Source: Akkermansiaceae bacterium UBA1315 (GTDB taxonomy: Bacteria; Verrucomicrobiota; Verrucomicrobiia; Verrucomicrobiales; Akkermansiaceae). From it: a stretch of 64,000 bases of DNA. The stretch lies in contig DBTN01000037.1 of the NCBI GenBank assembly GCA_002307065.1, positions 1 to 64,000 of the forward strand. The letters run 5' to 3'. Positions within the stretch are counted from its first letter, which is position 1. Each line of letters begins with the position of its first letter. The position numbers were made by a program, and so were the translations under genes. Shown one piece after another: positions 34,342 through 44,421 of this stretch. A model generated the notes under the pieces. That model did not search any database, was not told the DNA's origin, and saw nothing but the letters and a program-made list of their open reading frames with translations.

Positions 34342-37300
34342 ATATCAAGTTACTTCCTTGTTTAACGTTCCAAACTTTATTTTCACCATATGTTTGAGGA
34401 CCCCTCTCGAATAAGCTATAGGGGCCATGAGCAAGGTATTTCGGATTCATCAAGTAATCAAAAGCATATGTAATCAAAACCCCTGGCAAATACAACAGAC
34501 CCGTTTGCTGGCCTTGATATGTGTGCATCACTTCGTGCTGACCTACAGTATGCCCCTCGGCTGCCATCATCACTTCCGGACCAAATTTAGAAGCATACGA
34601 TATAACATTCCCAAAAGTAATCGCGGTCATCATTAAATTATGACCCGTAACCTGGATAGCATTATTATCAAACGATATGCCGAAGTCCCACTTTTTCGAA
34701 AAAGGATACGCGAGGGCTTCCGCCACGAACCCCGAGGCACCAAAAGCCAAACCAATCAAAGTATTGGGAAAATTCCATATCTTACCTATCAAATCAGAAC
34801 CATATTCAGATATACTCTTTAAATCGTTGGACTTCCCGGTTAATTTTTTCACATTTGCCAGCGTGCCCAGCCCTGAAGAAACCATATACTGGAATGCAGA
34901 TGTGTAAGCTCCATTTGCAAATTTGCCTCCACCCAACGTGCTGACAGTCCCTCCGACAGCTGCGGATTTGATTGTTCCTGAAACCATGTTTCCATTTCCA
35001 TAAGGCAATAATTGCCCGGCGGCGGACGCAGCCGCAGTGATGAACCCGTCGCTGAATTTTCCTCCCATCGCTTCGTTGACGGTTCCACCCACGATACCAT
35101 GACCAGCAATGTGGGCAAGCGTTGAGGCGTAATTTCCAGCTTGGAATGAGCTTGCCACTCCGTTCCCCATTCCACCGGTAATCGCGCCCTGTACGGCACC
35201 AATTGCCGCGCCTCGAAGAATGTCACCGATATCACCACCATTCAGTGCAGCACTCAGCCCTCCACCGACTGCTCCTGCGATGGCCCCTGTTGCCGCCATT
35301 CCCGTGGCGCTCAAGGTGGTGGCACCGGCTGCCGTGGTTGTGGTAAATGCACCACCAGCCGCCATGAATGCTGCCCCCACTCCCCACGTGACGACTGCCA
35401 CCACCACGATCACCACAATCGTCCTCCAGTTTTTCTTCACCCAGTTTTTGAGTTTGTGGAAGGCTTTGCTGAGCCAGGAGAAACCGCTGGGGTCGGTGAG
35501 GTTCAGCGGGTTGTTCATCACATAGCTGAACCGGTTGAAGTTTTGGGAGTATTCGGGGACTTGGACGAAGGGATCCGGGCTGAGCATGCGGCCGAGCTCG
35601 GGATCGTAGATGCGACCGTTCATGTGGATGAGGCCGCTGTCGTCGAGTTGTTCGTGACCGGTGTAGCCGCGGTGATAATCTTCGCCGGAGGTGAGGAAAG
35701 GTTGATTTCCTTCCGTGCGACCGGCGGTCCATTGGGTGGCATCGCGGCGTTCGCCCCAGGCGTCGAAGGACTGGCGTTCGAGGGTGGGTGGGGAGAAGGA
35801 TTGGCCGTTCCAGGAACCGGTGAGGAGGAGGTCGGTGGAGCCGAGGTGGTCTTTTAGAACGGTGGTCAGTTTGACGGCGGTTCCGCTTTCCGTTTCAGTC
35901 CGGGTGTAAACGCCGATCCCGCCCAAGGTGTGGCGATGGATGGTCTTTGAGGGGACGTTCTCGAGCGTCGAATCGTGGACTTCTCGTTCGTAGGCACCCA
36001 GGTAGAGGGTGGTCTCAACCACTGTCCCTTCCAAGGTCGTTCGGGTTTTCTGTTGCCGGGCGCGGTTGCCTCCGGCATCGAATTCGAAAGAGGTGAAGAC
36101 CCGACCGACCGGGCGGAGCGACGCAAGGCTCAGATCGCTGAGCGCGGGCGCTTCATCGTAAGCAACACTGGCGAGCTGGCCAAAAGACGTCCAAGTGTAG
36201 TTTCGTTTGGTATCACTGATGACGTATCCGGCGGCATCGTAAACATAATCGCGCTGTTGGCCTTTGACAGTGGCGCGGGTGACAGCGTGGGGGCGACTGC
36301 CGTTATAGTTTAACGTGGCGCTGCCTTTGGTGAGGAGATTTCCGTTTGGCGCATAAGTATAATTTTCCGGCGGAGGAACAGTCGTGGTGGGAGCGCCGCT
36401 GTGGGAGGAAACCGCAGATTGGGTCAACCGGTTGAGCGAATCGTAAGTGAAGATTTCGGAGCGTCCGACAATGAAGTCGCTGCGGCTTGAAAGGTTACCG
36501 AGCGTATCCCAGCCGTAAGTTTTTTGTTGGAGGACCGTACCATTTCGCGAAGCGGAAAGACCGGTGAGCAGACCGCTGGTCGGATGATAGGAAGCTGCTG
36601 TTGTCACTCCCTGAGCAAGGGTTTGGCTGAGCGCACGACCGGACGAATCGAATCGACCCGCCTGCCAAAGCACGGTGCCCACGCCGGGGAAATTACTGCC
36701 CGGCGGACCTCCGGCAAGCGTCAGGGAAACCGGAAAGGAATAGAGCGGATCATATTCGTGCACGACCGTGAGACCTCCGGCATCGGTCTCGGTAAGCGGT
36801 CTGCCGAGGGCGTCGTAGGTGCTGGAAGTGGTGAAGGTTTCGCCGAATTGGGTTTTCCGGGTGGACAGTGGGCGACCCAAGGAGTCATAAGAAATCTCCT
36901 CAAGGTATCCGCCGGGACCGGTGGTTTTCCAAGGTTTGCCGAGACCATTTCCTTGGGCGTGATCGTAATAGGTATGATAGGTACCTTCCGGTTTTTGGAC
37001 GGTGACCGGGCGACCTAAGATATCATAAGTGAAATACGTGGTCTGATTTTTCGCATTGGTCGAGGACAGAACTTGGCCGAGCCCATCATAAGTCGAAGAG
37101 GAGCTTCCCGAGTTGGCTTCCCATACACCGGTCTTGTTACCGAACAGGTCGAAAGTATTGGTTAATAAGGTGGCACCGTCGATGGAGACGCTCATCAGTC
37201 TGCCCTCTTGATCGTGATGAAACCGGGTGGTTTGATTCGAGGGATCCCGCGATTGAATAAGCCTGCCGTGTTCGTCTTCCCAGCGTTCGAGGGATTTTCC

Positions 37301-40300
37301 GTTCCGATTGAGAACCTTTGAATAAGTGACCGGTTGCCCATCTAGAATCTGAGCACCGTAGGCTTGGATGCGCTCAAAACCTCCATCGGGATGCTGCGTG
37401 ACCAAGGCTCGATCCAGGAGGTCGTAGGTCACGTAGGTAAACGCCGGAGTTTCTCCCGCCGCAAACGCATTTGAAGCAGCCACCTTTCGACCGAGATAAT
37501 CGTAAACATTGACCGAGTACACTTTCGAATAGCGCGCCGTACCGGCCGCCGTCGCGTCACGCAGGATCGTCGTTTCTGAGACCAAATCCCGACCATTGGC
37601 ATCCAGATATACTTTTGCGACCGGTGCTCCCGAGCTTTCCTTTGCCCGGAAATAATGAATGTTGTTTTGCAACCAAGCGGCCACGGATGAAGGCAGCTCA
37701 GCATTCGTGGCATAACCGGTGATCTCGCCGGTTTGGGTCCCATCCGGGTGATCGGTGCGGATCAGCGTGCCGAAAGCATCATAAGAAAAACGGGTGGTTT
37801 TTCCGGTCAGATCGATCGTGGAGAGCAGCAGCGATTTCTGCGTATCGTATTGATAGGTCGTTTCATGATTGAGCTGGTTTTTCTCACCAATGACAAACCG
37901 CCCCTGCGAATCATACTGGGTCGTGCTGAACCGGGTTTCACCGCTGGCGGATACCGTCGCCTGAACTACATTCCCGAAGCTATCGTGGGTGTAGGTCTTT
38001 GTGGAAGAGAGCGGGTGTCCAGGCTCGACGGTTTCACTCGTCAGCAAACCGGTCGATGTGGAATAGGTGAAAGCTGAGGTTTTTGAAATGGAGGGTTTCC
38101 CTGCGCCCGATTTAGTCACCGTGGATTGAGAAAGCCGACCGAGGTGCCATCGATTCTCGTCGACGGTGTGATGGTAAACATGGGTCGAAACGACTTTGGA
38201 TCCATCCAGACTTTCGACCGTGGATTTTTTCACAAATCCATAACTGTCGAAATCTTCGAGATTTTGGGTGGTTTTGGTTTCGATTTTCAGTGTGCCATCC
38301 AGATCAAAGGTATGCTTCACAGAGGATGTCTGGACCGGTCTTCGAATCGTGCCACCGATACCGGTTTGAGACGGCATTTCTGCGTAGCCCGAAGTTTCCA
38401 ACGCCACCAGCTTCATCCCTGCGGAAACTCCTGGAAAAATCGGACTCACATCGGAGGGATCCACCCGGACTTTTGTCTGCACCGAAACCGGACTGCCCGC
38501 GAACGGATACTCGCGCGACATTTCCGTGCGACTCCATTGGCCGTTGAGTTCGTCGATTGCCTCCACCCAGCCGAAGCCAAGAGACGTTTCGTTTTTCCGA
38601 TCGTAACGCAAATCCCCGTACCGCTGTGATTTGTATCGTCGGCCACCCATGCCGTCTGGTTCGGAATAACGGGAAACAACCAGACGGGAGTCGATCACTG
38701 AGACATGTCCCTCTGGCAAAAATTCCGGACCTTTCTCATAAACGCGAGAATGAAATCCGACCGTCGGTGAGGGATCATTCAACCTTCGGTATTCCACAAC
38801 AATATCCTTACCGAACCCATCCGTCACCGCCTTTACTTTTTCCTGACGACACTGGTTGATATAGACTTGGGGGATTCCATTGGCATGCAAGCCCGCCAGC
38901 AGATCAGGAAAACCGTCACCATTGACATTCACAAACTGAGCGGCGGGAGAGGAAGAGTTTCCGGTTCGGAGTCGGAATCCATCCGGCAGCCCCCAAGAAG
39001 CATCCTCCCGCCACCCTGAGCCCGTATTGACGAAGGCTCCATTATTCGTGGCGTTAAAAGGCAGAGTCGTCGATGGACCTTCTTGCGTGACATAATCGCG
39101 GGAAATCAAAATATCCGTCAATCCATCCCCATTGAGATCAAGAATTTCTCCTCCGGAGACCCCGTCTCGGTGGGAAATCAGTGAAACCGGCACCACATGA
39201 CGAGAATCTTGAATCCAAGCAGATCCCGCCGCTGAGTTACCCGCGCCTTTGTTATACCAAGTAGCGTAAGAGTGGGTATAACTCATGACCGTATAACCAC
39301 CTCGACCGACAACTTTTTTAGTTCCAACCGTATCAGCTCGAAGGAGATCAAGAAGACCATCACCATTCAAGTCGACAAGCCGAGTTCCGGCGTCATTTCC
39401 TAATGAATCGGAAATGACTGGGTGACCGTTTGGACTCGAAGTCGCTCCCAAGAAGGGAAAAGTCCAAGCCGTCTGTGGCGAAGAATTGATCGAATAATCG
39501 TAGACTGGGCTCTTCCAGCTAGGTATTTGAGAAGGTCCAGACGCCGCGCTCATGAGCCATGATGCCCTGTCTTGTGAATAACGCGTTTGCTCAATTCGAC
39601 CTTTCAAGTATACCGATTCTAATCCTCTGGCGAATGTGTAGTCTGGAAACCCGTCGCCATTTAGGTCCGCTGCGGCAAATCCGATTCGTGGTTTCGGATA
39701 ACCATCGGCATATTCTTTGAGGAACTCTGGAAAAGCCAATGCATCCGACTGGATCCAGCCTAGACCAAGGTGAACCTTGTTTAGGAAGACCGTTCTTGAG
39801 TTAGGCCCGGCAATTAGCGTGTTTTCATCATTTGCAACCAAAGAGCCAAATGGCGAAGTCGACACCACCAAGTCAAGATAGTCATCTCCGTCCATGTCGA
39901 TGAATTCCTGATCCAATGTGTGAGAAGCTCCCCCGTATCCGCCCGAAGAACTCACATTTTTACTTCGATAGGGGAAAGATTGATCATAGCTCGAAAGCGG
40001 CTCCCACCGAGCGTTTCTAAACGTGTAAAACCGATAATTTTTACGCGATTCGTTATTTAAATAATTATAGATACTTGGAACAAACAGATCCAAGGTTCCG
40101 TCTCCATTGATATCGACCGGTTTTGCCAACAAATCGTGACGAGCTGACCAATATGCAGGATTGTCTCCCCCGCTGCCATTTGCCAGAGGAGCGTCAGTCG
40201 GAGGAACGAGAAAATCAGCCGGAGTGAATTTCTCTCCTGTGTTTAGAAAAGCGGTTCCCAGAGTATTTGGGACGATCGTTTTCGTCTGCGGATCTGTTTT

Positions 40301-42814
40301 TGACGGCTCTTCTTGATAACTCAGCACTCTCCAGTCCATGATATCGATCAATCCGTCCGAATTGATATCCACAAACCGCACTCCCCGATCCTGCGACGAA
40401 CCGTCGAGCAAACGAGGCAATTCATAATCGCTCGCGAAGGCAATCGGCATCACATTTTCCGCAGTCTCCGAAGACGAACGAAAAACACGAATATTTCGAA
40501 ATTCCGCCCATCCCATTCCGTTGGCCGCATTGTCGTCCGAGTTGATTAATGCCAGATAATTCGCGATCCCCGTTTTGTGTTCACCCAAGTTGAAAGTATA
40601 CGTTTTCCATTCCGACGGATCATAGGAAAACGCTTCGCCGATCCATTCAGGACTTTCTCCTGTTCCGCCAATCCGGACCGCACAATCGGGTCCGTAAGTC
40701 GTCACCTTTTTCACCCCTCTGCCGGCTCGCACATACATCGAGCCCTTGTTGCTTTCATTCAAATCATCATCCAAAGCCAACACCGCACCGAACTCCAAAT
40801 GATCTCCCCTAAACTCGAACTGTACCTTCGTATCCGAATGAATGGCAATGGGCGCCCCCGGGAGAGGAACGGCTCGGGAAGCATCACCTGAAAGAAGAAT
40901 GCCCCGTCCTTCGTCATTGGGCATCACATAAGCATTTCCCGTTCCGGCATTGGCCTCCAAATTGTTCCCATATAAGGGATAAGAGCCTCCGGAGCGCTTC
41001 ACCCATTTCGGTTCGCCAGCGGGCAGGGTATCCCATTCGATTTTGGTTGGGGGAACCGCCAAGTCGTTTGCGACAAATTTCTGAACTTGGGTTAATAGAG
41101 ATCGGTTGGTTTGATCGCTCGTGGCGTAAGAAAGCGCATACCGGTGATTCAGATAGGATCCGGTATTGACACGGATTTCTTTGAGCCTTTTCGAAGCCCA
41201 TATCCTTTTCCCTTGATGATATGAAAAATGAATATCGGGTCTTTCTTCATAAATGCAGCGGACGGCGCAACTCGGGCTCAAACCCGTCGAAGTATTTCCC
41301 GTGTATAAAATTTCATCCACCCGATGATTTGCCACCTCGTCTGGATTCTGCGTACCATCTGAGATATAATTCACCTGATAAAAGTTACCGACGGTATCTG
41401 ATACTCTTTTGATCGCCCAAGAGATCGGCGCGATCCCGGATGACGGCATCGACCTTGAATCTGCCGTAGTGCCGAACTCAAGGATCAAGCCCGCCTTTGT
41501 TTCGACCTTCCACGATGAGACTCCTGCATTGGCATTTCCGCTGAGGCGCACTCGAGAAAAGGAATCCAGCTCTGTCCGATATTCAGATCCGTCTTCGCCA
41601 TAGTTTCCCGAAACACAAACCAATCTCTCGCCATTGAGAAAGAACCGGTCATCCGGCTGAAAATCCACTGGATTTGAAAAACCGTCTTTTCCGTAAGTCG
41701 CGGTCCCCCGTGTGATGCTTTGAAGGCCAGATAGTTCAAATCCCAATCCCGCGATTCCATTTCCCCCGCCGCTTGAATAGCTCAGTGAAATCTTCGGTTC
41801 CATGCCGCCGGTTCCTTTGGGCAAATCGATCGGGATTGAATAATTCGCCGACCCGTCGCCACCTACGGAGAAGGAACCTTTGAGTGACCCGACCGGTTGG
41901 TGGCTTCCCATGATGGTCAGTGGCGGGATCGTGCCGATGCTTCCGACACCGGTCAGGCCATTGGCGACAGAACTGCCGGATGCCCAGAGCGAATCGAGGT
42001 AATGATCCAAGTAGGATTTTCCCGTGCCCGGTTTGAGCGCGTCGCGATCGTAAAGATTGGGATTTGAGCCATTCGCAATTTCCCAAGCATCGGGAAGCCC
42101 GTCTTTATCCGCATCCGGGAAAAGCATATTTGCCGGATCGGCAGATAAATCATCCACCAATGTATCTCCACGGCGACTGCCGAAAAATTCCAACGACGTC
42201 AGGTTTTCCCCGCGTCCTTCGAATGACAGATTGACCGCTGCCAATTTCCCGTCGATGAACAAGTCCCATAGATTCCGATCATAATCGTGTCGCAACGTCA
42301 CGCGCATCCAAGTCTCCGAAACCGGTGCGTCACTCGAAACCTGAAAGGTCCCCGGTGTGATGAACCACTGCGACGAACCGGTCTGACCGTCTGCACCATT
42401 AAATGCCCATAGCTGGCCGGTTTGCGAACCGGTTGGGACCTGAAATGCGATCTGGCTGCCATTCGCTACAAAGCTCGCCAAACTTCCTTCTGATTCCGCC
42501 GTTGGCTTAATTTGGAAATCGATGAACGCCGTCCGCTCTTCCGCATCCCAGGAAACTTCGCGCCGCAACCACGCTTCTTCCGATCCCTGATCGAGCCGCA
42601 ACGCTTGCCCGCCGCCGACGCCCTGCCCCGTCGGCGTCACCGTTGCCGAACCCGAAACCCTGGCCCATTCCGCCGGATTCGATTCGTAGATCAGTTCCAA
42701 CGGAACAAATTCCGGGGCCTCAAAATCAATCGGCGGCAACTCGGCCAGCAATTGATTGGCGATGAGAGAAAAATTCGTGAAGAGACCGATAGCGAGTTTC
42801 AGCCGGGGGGACAT
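34331..42814 (-). CDS. Giant SpvB/FG-GAP/RHS protein with variable C-terminal tip
   Basis: 2827 aa. A signal peptide (KLAIGLFTNFSLIANQLLA) is followed by a LamG-like domain and a DADKDGLPDAWE calcium-binding segment. An SpvB/TcaC-type region comes next (SANYSIPIDLPKGTGGMEP, residues ~310-600). At least seven FG-GAP repeats follow (~810-1300, for example DLNGDGLLDLL), then YD/RHS repeats (~1550-2400). The RHS core closes at RIYDPELGRMLSPDPF and NPLNLTDPSGF (D2441). The tip, about 380 aa, has a Gly/Ala-rich hydrophobic part and a distinct end with HEVMH (H2760-H2764). Such proteins usually deliver a toxin from their C-terminus. The last ~600 bp are AT-rich, unlike the core. Confidence 0.9.
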   Translation of the reverse strand: MSPRLKLAIGLFTNFSLIANQLLAELPPIDFEAPEFVPLELIYESNPAEWARVSGSATVTPTGQGVGGGQALRLDQGSEEAWLRREVSWDAEERTAFIDFQIKPTAESEGSLASFVANGSQIAFQVPTGSQTGQLWAFNGADGQTGSSQWFITPGTFQVSSDAPVSETWMRVTLRHDYDRNLWDLFIDGKLAAVNLSFEGRGENLTSLEFFGSRRGDTLVDDLSADPANMLFPDADKDGLPDAWEIANGSNPNLYDRDALKPGTGKSYLDHYLDSLWASGSSVANGLTGVGSIGTIPPLTIMGSHQPVGSLKGSFSVGGDGSANYSIPIDLPKGTGGMEPKISLSYSSGGGNGIAGLGFELSGLQSITRGTATYGKDGFSNPVDFQPDDRFFLNGERLVCVSGNYGEDGSEYRTELDSFSRVRLSGNANAGVSSWKVETKAGLILEFGTTADSRSMPSSGIAPISWAIKRVSDTVGNFYQVNYISDGTQNPDEVANHRVDEILYTGNTSTGLSPSCAVRCIYEERPDIHFSYHQGKRIWASKRLKEIRVNTGSYLNHRYALSYATSDQTNRSLLTQVQKFVANDLAVPPTKIEWDTLPAGEPKWVKRSGGSYPLYGNNLEANAGTGNAYVMPNDEGRGILLSGDASRAVPLPGAPIAIHSDTKVQFEFRGDHLEFGAVLALDDDLNESNKGSMYVRAGRGVKKVTTYGPDCAVRIGGTGESPEWIGEAFSYDPSEWKTYTFNLGEHKTGIANYLALINSDDNAANGMGWAEFRNIRVFRSSSETAENVMPIAFASDYELPRLLDGSSQDRGVRFVDINSDGLIDIMDWRVLSYQEEPSKTDPQTKTIVPNTLGTAFLNTGEKFTPADFLVPPTDAPLANGSGGDNPAYWSARHDLLAKPVDINGDGTLDLFVPSIYNYLNNESRKNYRFYTFRNARWEPLSSYDQSFPYRSKNVSSSGGYGGASHTLDQEFIDMDGDDYLDLVVSTSPFGSLVANDENTLIAGPNSRTVFLNKVHLGLGWIQSDALAFPEFLKEYADGYPKPRIGFAAADLNGDGFPDYTFARGLESVYLKGRIEQTRYSQDRASWLMSAASGPSQIPSWKSPVYDYSINSSPQTAWTFPFLGATSSPNGHPVISDSLGNDAGTRLVDLNGDGLLDLLRADTVGTKKVVGRGGYTVMSYTHSYATWYNKGAGNSAAGSAWIQDSRHVVPVSLISHRDGVSGGEILDLNGDGLTDILISRDYVTQEGPSTTLPFNATNNGAFVNTGSGWREDASWGLPDGFRLRTGNSSSPAAQFVNVNGDGFPDLLAGLHANGIPQVYINQCRQEKVKAVTDGFGKDIVVEYRRLNDPSPTVGFHSRVYEKGPEFLPEGHVSVIDSRLVVSRYSEPDGMGGRRYKSQRYGDLRYDRKNETSLGFGWVEAIDELNGQWSRTEMSREYPFAGSPVSVQTKVRVDPSDVSPIFPGVSAGMKLVALETSGYAEMPSQTGIGGTIRRPVQTSSVKHTFDLDGTLKIETKTTQNLEDFDSYGFVKKSTVESLDGSKVVSTHVYHHTVDENRWHLGRLSQSTVTKSGAGKPSISKTSAFTYSTSTGLLTSETVEPGHPLSSTKTYTHDSFGNVVQATVSASGETRFSTTQYDSQGRFVIGEKNQLNHETTYQYDTQKSLLLSTIDLTGKTTRFSYDAFGTLIRTDHPDGTQTGEITGYATNAELPSSVAAWLQNNIHYFRAKESSGAPVAKVYLDANGRDLVSETTILRDATAAGTARYSKVYSVNVYDYLGRKVAASNAFAAGETPAFTYVTYDLLDRALVTQHPDGGFERIQAYGAQILDGQPVTYSKVLNRNGKSLERWEDEHGRLIQSRDPSNQTTRFHHDQEGRLMSVSIDGATLLTNTFDLFGNKTGVWEANSGSSSSTYDGLGQVLSSTNAKNQTTYFTYDILGRPVTVQKPEGTYHTYYDHAQGNGLGKPWKTTGPGGYLEEISYDSLGRPLSTRKTQFGETFTTSSTYDALGRPLTETDAGGLTVVHEYDPLYSFPVSLTLAGGPPGSNFPGVGTVLWQAGRFDSSGRALSQTLAQGVTTAASYHPTSGLLTGLSASRNGTVLQQKTYGWDTLGNLSSRSDFIVGRSEIFTYDSLNRLTQSAVSSHSGAPTTTVPPPENYTYAPNGNLLTKGSATLNYNGSRPHAVTRATVKGQQRDYVYDAAGYVISDTKRNYTWTSFGQLASVAYDEAPALSDLSLASLRPVGRVFTSFEFDAGGNRARQQKTRTTLEGTVVETTLYLGAYEREVHDSTLENVPSKTIHRHTLGGIGVYTRTETESGTAVKLTTVLKDHLGSTDLLLTGSWNGQSFSPPTLERQSFDAWGERRDATQWTAGRTEGNQPFLTSGEDYHRGYTGHEQLDDSGLIHMNGRIYDPELGRMLSPDPFVQVPEYSQNFNRFSYVMNNPLNLTDPSGFSWLSKAFHKLKNWVKKNWRTIVVIVVVAVVTWGVGAAFMAAGGAFTTTTAAGATTLSATGMAATGAIAGAVGGGLSAALNGGDIGDILRGAAIGAVQGAITGGMGNGVASSFQAGNYASTLAHIAGHGIVGGTVNEAMGGKFSDGFITAAASAAGQLLPYGNGNMVSGTIKSAAVGGTVSTLGGGKFANGAYTSAFQYMVSSGLGTLANVKKLTGKSNDLKSISEYGSDLIGKIWNFPNTLIGLAFGASGFVAEALAYPFSKKWDFGISFDNNAIQVTGHNLMMTAITFGNVISYASKFGPEVMMAAEGHTVGQHEVMHTYQGQQTGLLYLPGVLITYAFDYLMNPKYLAHGPYSLFERGPQTYGENKVWNVKQGSNLIYGQ

Positions 42815-42932
42815 GACGTGTTCTTAGGAACACTTATCAAAAAATTTGGCAAACTTTTTCTGAAAAAATTTCCGTCTGAATCTACACCGTATTTATCTTG
42901 TAGTCAGCCTATTATGAAATCGAATAATCCGA
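42815..42932 (-). promoter_or_regulatory. RHS gene upstream region with start-proximal hairpin
   Basis: GTGTTCTTAGGAACAC at 42818-42833 is a perfect 6-bp inverted repeat with a 4-nt centre, ending 3 bp before the RHS ATG where a ribosome site would be. It could be an operator or a hairpin limiting translation. The region is AT-rich (GATAAATACGG about 70 bp upstream of the start is a weak -10 candidate). No clear Shine-Dalgarno sequence is visible. Confidence 0.4.
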
Positions 42933-43703
42933 TCACGTTTCTTTCACCGTGAGTTTGTCGCCTTTTAGCCACCGCCTCAAAACCCCGCTATCGCCGGTCA
43001 GATTTCCCAGCATTCGCCAATTGGAATTTCGTAAAACGTTCGCCTCGTCTTTGCCTTCGTCGACTACGCACCACGGCCGCGAGCCAGAGGAGTGAATGAA
43101 TCGAAAACCGGTTTTTTCCACGATGACAAAGGCGACATGCGTATCGAGGCCGATCACATAAATTCCCGGCTCGGCATTTTCCAAACCGGCGGCGAATGCC
43201 TCGTATTCTTGCCCGACCGTGAGCAGGCACGACTCCCTGTCCAAAAACGTCCGCAAGATATTCTCCGATGGCTGCTGCGCCAACCGGTAGCGGTCCAATC
43301 GAAATCCCGCATCGCGCAAAACCGTCGCCACGAAATACCCACACGCCACCTGCTTTTCTCCGGGAAATTCCGCAGTGCCGTTAAAATCCCAAGGCGTCCC
43401 CAGCCAGCAGCGCATCAGCGCCGGCAGCGCCTGTTCGAGAATCAGTCGCGCATCTTGCTCGACCTTCAGCCGTTCGGCCTTCGAGCCGGTTTCGTAACGT
43501 TTCGAAAGATCGATGCGCCATCTTTCCAGGTTTTTCACCAAACCTTGATACGTCGCCAAATCCGGTTTCGGCAGGGGTTCGGCGCTGACTTGGACGAACG
43601 CGATTTTCGTCCGCAGCCAATTTCGCAAAGGCTCACGAAACCACCAACCCGCGACGCCCAAGGAGACTGCCATCAGGATAAAAAGTTTCCAAAACCCACG
43701 CAC
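42933..43703 (-). CDS. NlpC/P60-like papain-fold protein
   Basis: 256 aa with an N-terminal membrane anchor or signal (LFILMAVSLGVAGWWF). A helical region precedes the catalytic-looking core: CWLGTPWDFNGTAEFPG, then the VACGYFVATVL motif (C121) and GLDTHVAFVIV (H189) with FIHSSGSRPWCVVDEG after it. A cysteine at a helix start followed by a histidine strand and an HSSG segment is the NlpC/P60-CHAP pattern, so a cell-wall peptidase or amidase outside the membrane is likely. The substrate is unknown. It lies upstream of the RHS gene on the same strand, 118 bp away. Confidence 0.65.
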   Translation of the reverse strand: MRGFWKLFILMAVSLGVAGWWFREPLRNWLRTKIAFVQVSAEPLPKPDLATYQGLVKNLERWRIDLSKRYETGSKAERLKVEQDARLILEQALPALMRCWLGTPWDFNGTAEFPGEKQVACGYFVATVLRDAGFRLDRYRLAQQPSENILRTFLDRESCLLTVGQEYEAFAAGLENAEPGIYVIGLDTHVAFVIVEKTGFRFIHSSGSRPWCVVDEGKDEANVLRNSNWRMLGNLTGDSGVLRRWLKGDKLTVKET

Positions 43704-43785
43704 CCGGAGACTCTAAACCGCAATCCGTTGCGCACAAGCTCCGTCCGCGCCTTGCAAGTTCGCCGCCACCGCTCAGATTTTCCCC

Positions 43786-44418
43786 ATGCTCAAGCAACAA
43801 CGCGCCGATCACGTGCGGCATCGCCTCGACGAATTGTATCCGGAAACGCCGATCCCGCTTGATCATACCAGCCCGTTCACCCTCCTCGTGGCCGTTTTGC
43901 TGTCCGCTCAATGCACCGATGTCCGCGTCAATCAGGTCACACCCGCGCTTTTCGCACTCGCGGATACACCGGAAAAAATGATGCACGTCCCAGTTGAGGA
44001 AATCCGCGCGATCATCCGGCCCTGCGGCCTTTCCCCGCGCAAGTCCGCTGCGATTTCCGAATTGTCAAAAATCCTCGTCGAGCAACACGGCGGCCAAGTT
44101 CCCGCCGATTTCGACGCGCTCGAAGCCTTGCCCGGCGTCGGTCATAAAACCGCTTCGGTCGTCATGGCCCAATCGTTCGGCATCCCCGCGTTTCCCGTCG
44201 ACACCCACATCCATCGCCTCGCCACCCGATGGAAACTGACTTCCGGAAAAAACGTCGTGCAGACCGAGCGCGATCTCAAAAAGCTTTTCCCGCGCGATTC
44301 TTGGAACCGCTTGCATCTGCAAATCATCTTCTACGGTCGCCAATATTGCACCGCCCGCGGCTGCGACGGCAAACGCTGCCTCCTGTGCCAGGAACTTTTC
44401 CCGCCGACAAACCGGTGA
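43786..44418 (+). CDS. nth: Endonuclease III
   Basis: 210-aa DNA glycosylase/AP lyase removing oxidised pyrimidines. It has LLVAVLLSAQCTDVRVNQVTP, the helix-hairpin-helix with catalytic lysine LPGVGHKTASVV (K121) and the catalytic aspartate in FPVDTHIHRLATR (D139). The iron-sulfur cysteines are C188, C193, C198 and C201: spacing C-x4-C-x4-C-x2-C and not the classical C-x6-C-x2-C-x5-C. Four cysteines remain, so a cluster is possible in a variant geometry. It is divergent from the NlpC/P60-like gene and converges on a small membrane-protein gene. Confidence 0.94.
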   Translation: MLKQQRADHVRHRLDELYPETPIPLDHTSPFTLLVAVLLSAQCTDVRVNQVTPALFALADTPEKMMHVPVEEIRAIIRPCGLSPRKSAAISELSKILVEQHGGQVPADFDALEALPGVGHKTASVVMAQSFGIPAFPVDTHIHRLATRWKLTSGKNVVQTERDLKKLFPRDSWNRLHLQIIFYGRQYCTARGCDGKRCLLCQELFPPTNR

Positions 44419-44421
44419 TGC

